DNA of 6,435 nt, taken from contig JABMRW010000006.1 of NCBI GenBank assembly GCA_013202445.1, positions 1 through 6,435 of the forward strand, read 5' to 3'. The stretch comes from Deltaproteobacteria bacterium. GTDB lineage: Bacteria > Chloroflexota > Dehalococcoidia > Dehalococcoidales > BS750m-G39. This document shows, piece after piece, positions 6,199 to 6,435 of this stretch. The position numbers and the translations under genes were made by a program. Within the stretch, counting starts at the first letter, position 1. Each line of letters opens with the position of its first letter. Below the pieces are notes generated by a model, which worked only from the letters and a program-made list of their open reading frames with translations, did no database searches and was not told the origin of the DNA.

Positions 6199-6227
6199 TT
6201 TATAACCTAAAAGCGCAATCTTTTCAA
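6199..6227 (-). promoter_or_regulatory. Sigma70-type promoter for the isomerase-hom transcript
   Basis: On the minus strand TTGAAA (6227-6222) and TATAAA (6204-6199) are separated by exactly 17 bases, each one mismatch from consensus. Transcription would start near 6192, giving a leader of about 38 bases. A second TATAAT-like hexamer lies at 6188-6183 but has no good -35 partner. Confidence 0.7.
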
Positions 6228-6243
6228 TGCGGGGGGTCTTCTT

Positions 6244-6258
6244 CCCACCCTCCCACCC
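6244..6258 (-). promoter_or_regulatory. Four-tract G-quadruplex motif upstream of the isomerase promoter
   Basis: The minus strand reads GGGTGGGAGGGTGGG: four G3 tracts with single-base loops T, A, T. Single-base loops are the kind known to form very stable parallel quadruplexes. It ends 16 bases upstream of the -35 hexamer, on the non-template strand of the operon. A regulatory role is inference. Confidence 0.5.
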
Positions 6259-6378
6259 TACAGAAGTGATACTTCTACCAGTTTTTTCTCAGGGGGGATA
6301 AGGGAAATTTACCTCTCCTCCTGGGGGGTGGGGTAAGAGAGTCTTAGAGGCGACGCCATGAGTTCAGGGGGTTCAAGG
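6259..6378. other. Intergenic spacer with no gene seen
   Basis: This is G-rich, low-complexity spacer between the G-quadruplex motif and the right-hand repeat. It contains a 6 bp hairpin (6262-6267 with 6271-6276) and scattered G-runs. No reading frame with a ribosome site was found; the one ATG (6358) gives 14 codons running into a hairpin. Confidence 0.6.
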
Positions 6379-6400
6379 GGGGGCTTCGCCCCCTCTTTTT
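6379..6400 (+). terminator. GC hairpin plus T-run, plus-strand intrinsic terminator form
   Basis: A 6 bp all-GC stem with a TTC loop is followed by TCTTTTT. The form is good, but no plus-strand gene in the window lies upstream of it within about 5 kb, so it may act only as part of the repeat. Confidence 0.4.
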
Positions 6401-6435
6401 AAAAAAACAAGTCCCCCTCTCCAAGAGTGGAGAGG
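6401..6435 (-). terminator. Hairpin plus T-run, minus-strand terminator form
   Basis: Read on the minus strand, the 7 bp stem 6435-6429 / 6422-6416 is followed after eight bases by seven T (complement of 6401-6407). It would end a minus-strand transcript entering from the right of the window and so insulate the isomerase operon. With the plus-strand hairpin it forms a two-way terminator sharing one A/T tract. Confidence 0.45.

Larger units (their letters stand above)
6379..6435 (+). repeat. Dispersed double-hairpin element, copy C (right end cut by the window)
   Basis: Two hairpins face each other across a T5-A7 tract: GGGGGC/GCCCCC (6379-6384 with 6388-6393) and CCTCTCC/GGAGAGG (6416-6422 with 6429-6435). 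The second stem probably continues past the window. Order and sequence match copy A in the same orientation. Confidence 0.6.

Noticed and set aside
6262..6287. Hairpin (6 bp) followed by T6, terminator-like on the plus strand
   Set aside because: The stem is short and AT-containing, the T-run begins five bases late, and no plus-strand gene precedes it.
6358..6402. Small frame of 14 codons starting at the ATG at 6358
   Set aside because: It has no ribosome site and runs straight through a terminator hairpin.

Overview
The window looks like a stretch of chromosome from an anaerobic bacterium of moderate to high GC content. The gene set is ordinary bacterial metabolism plus desulforedoxin-type iron proteins, which are typical of anaerobes. 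GC-rich hairpin repeats in the intergenic spaces, and a membrane-anchored peptidyl-prolyl isomerase ahead of homoserine dehydrogenase, suggest Chloroflexota, perhaps Dehalococcoidia. That placement is an impression and was not tested. No rRNA, tRNA, CRISPR array, transposase or integrase is visible.

Left part, plus strand (about 1-883): an incomplete repeat with hairpins, then a YjbQ/UPF0047 family gene (137-553). Next comes a textbook sigma70 promoter, TTGACA-N18-TATAAT (560-589). It drives two very small adjacent genes (620-739 and 740-883), each encoding a desulforedoxin-like FeS4 protein. The second ends one base from the stop codon of folE, which runs the other way.

Rest of the window, minus strand (6154 down to 885), in order of transcription: a peptidyl-prolyl isomerase with a membrane anchor and two parvulin-like domains (TTG start), homoserine dehydrogenase with an ACT domain (hom, GTG start, 4 nt after the isomerase stop), an AT-rich gene of unknown function, threonine synthase (thrC), and GTP cyclohydrolase I (folE, GTG start). 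A promoter TTGAAA-N17-TATAAA (6199-6227) lies just upstream of the isomerase, and a four-tract G-quadruplex motif lies upstream of that promoter. Hom makes homoserine from aspartate semialdehyde; ThrC converts phosphohomoserine to threonine. No homoserine kinase is in the window. FolE opens the folate pathway and probably shares the thrC transcript.

The most interesting part is the AT-rich gene at 2690-3436. It sits between hom and thrC, flanked by GC-rich repeat DNA, and encodes a mostly helical protein with an R-x4-H motif (RDPLAH) in a setting that resembles HEPN-type RNases. It looks like an acquired gene in a biosynthetic cluster. A double-hairpin repeat occurs three times: at 1-65, inverted at 2571-2644, and at 6379-6435 where the window cuts it. 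All functional calls come from reading motifs by eye; no database search was run.
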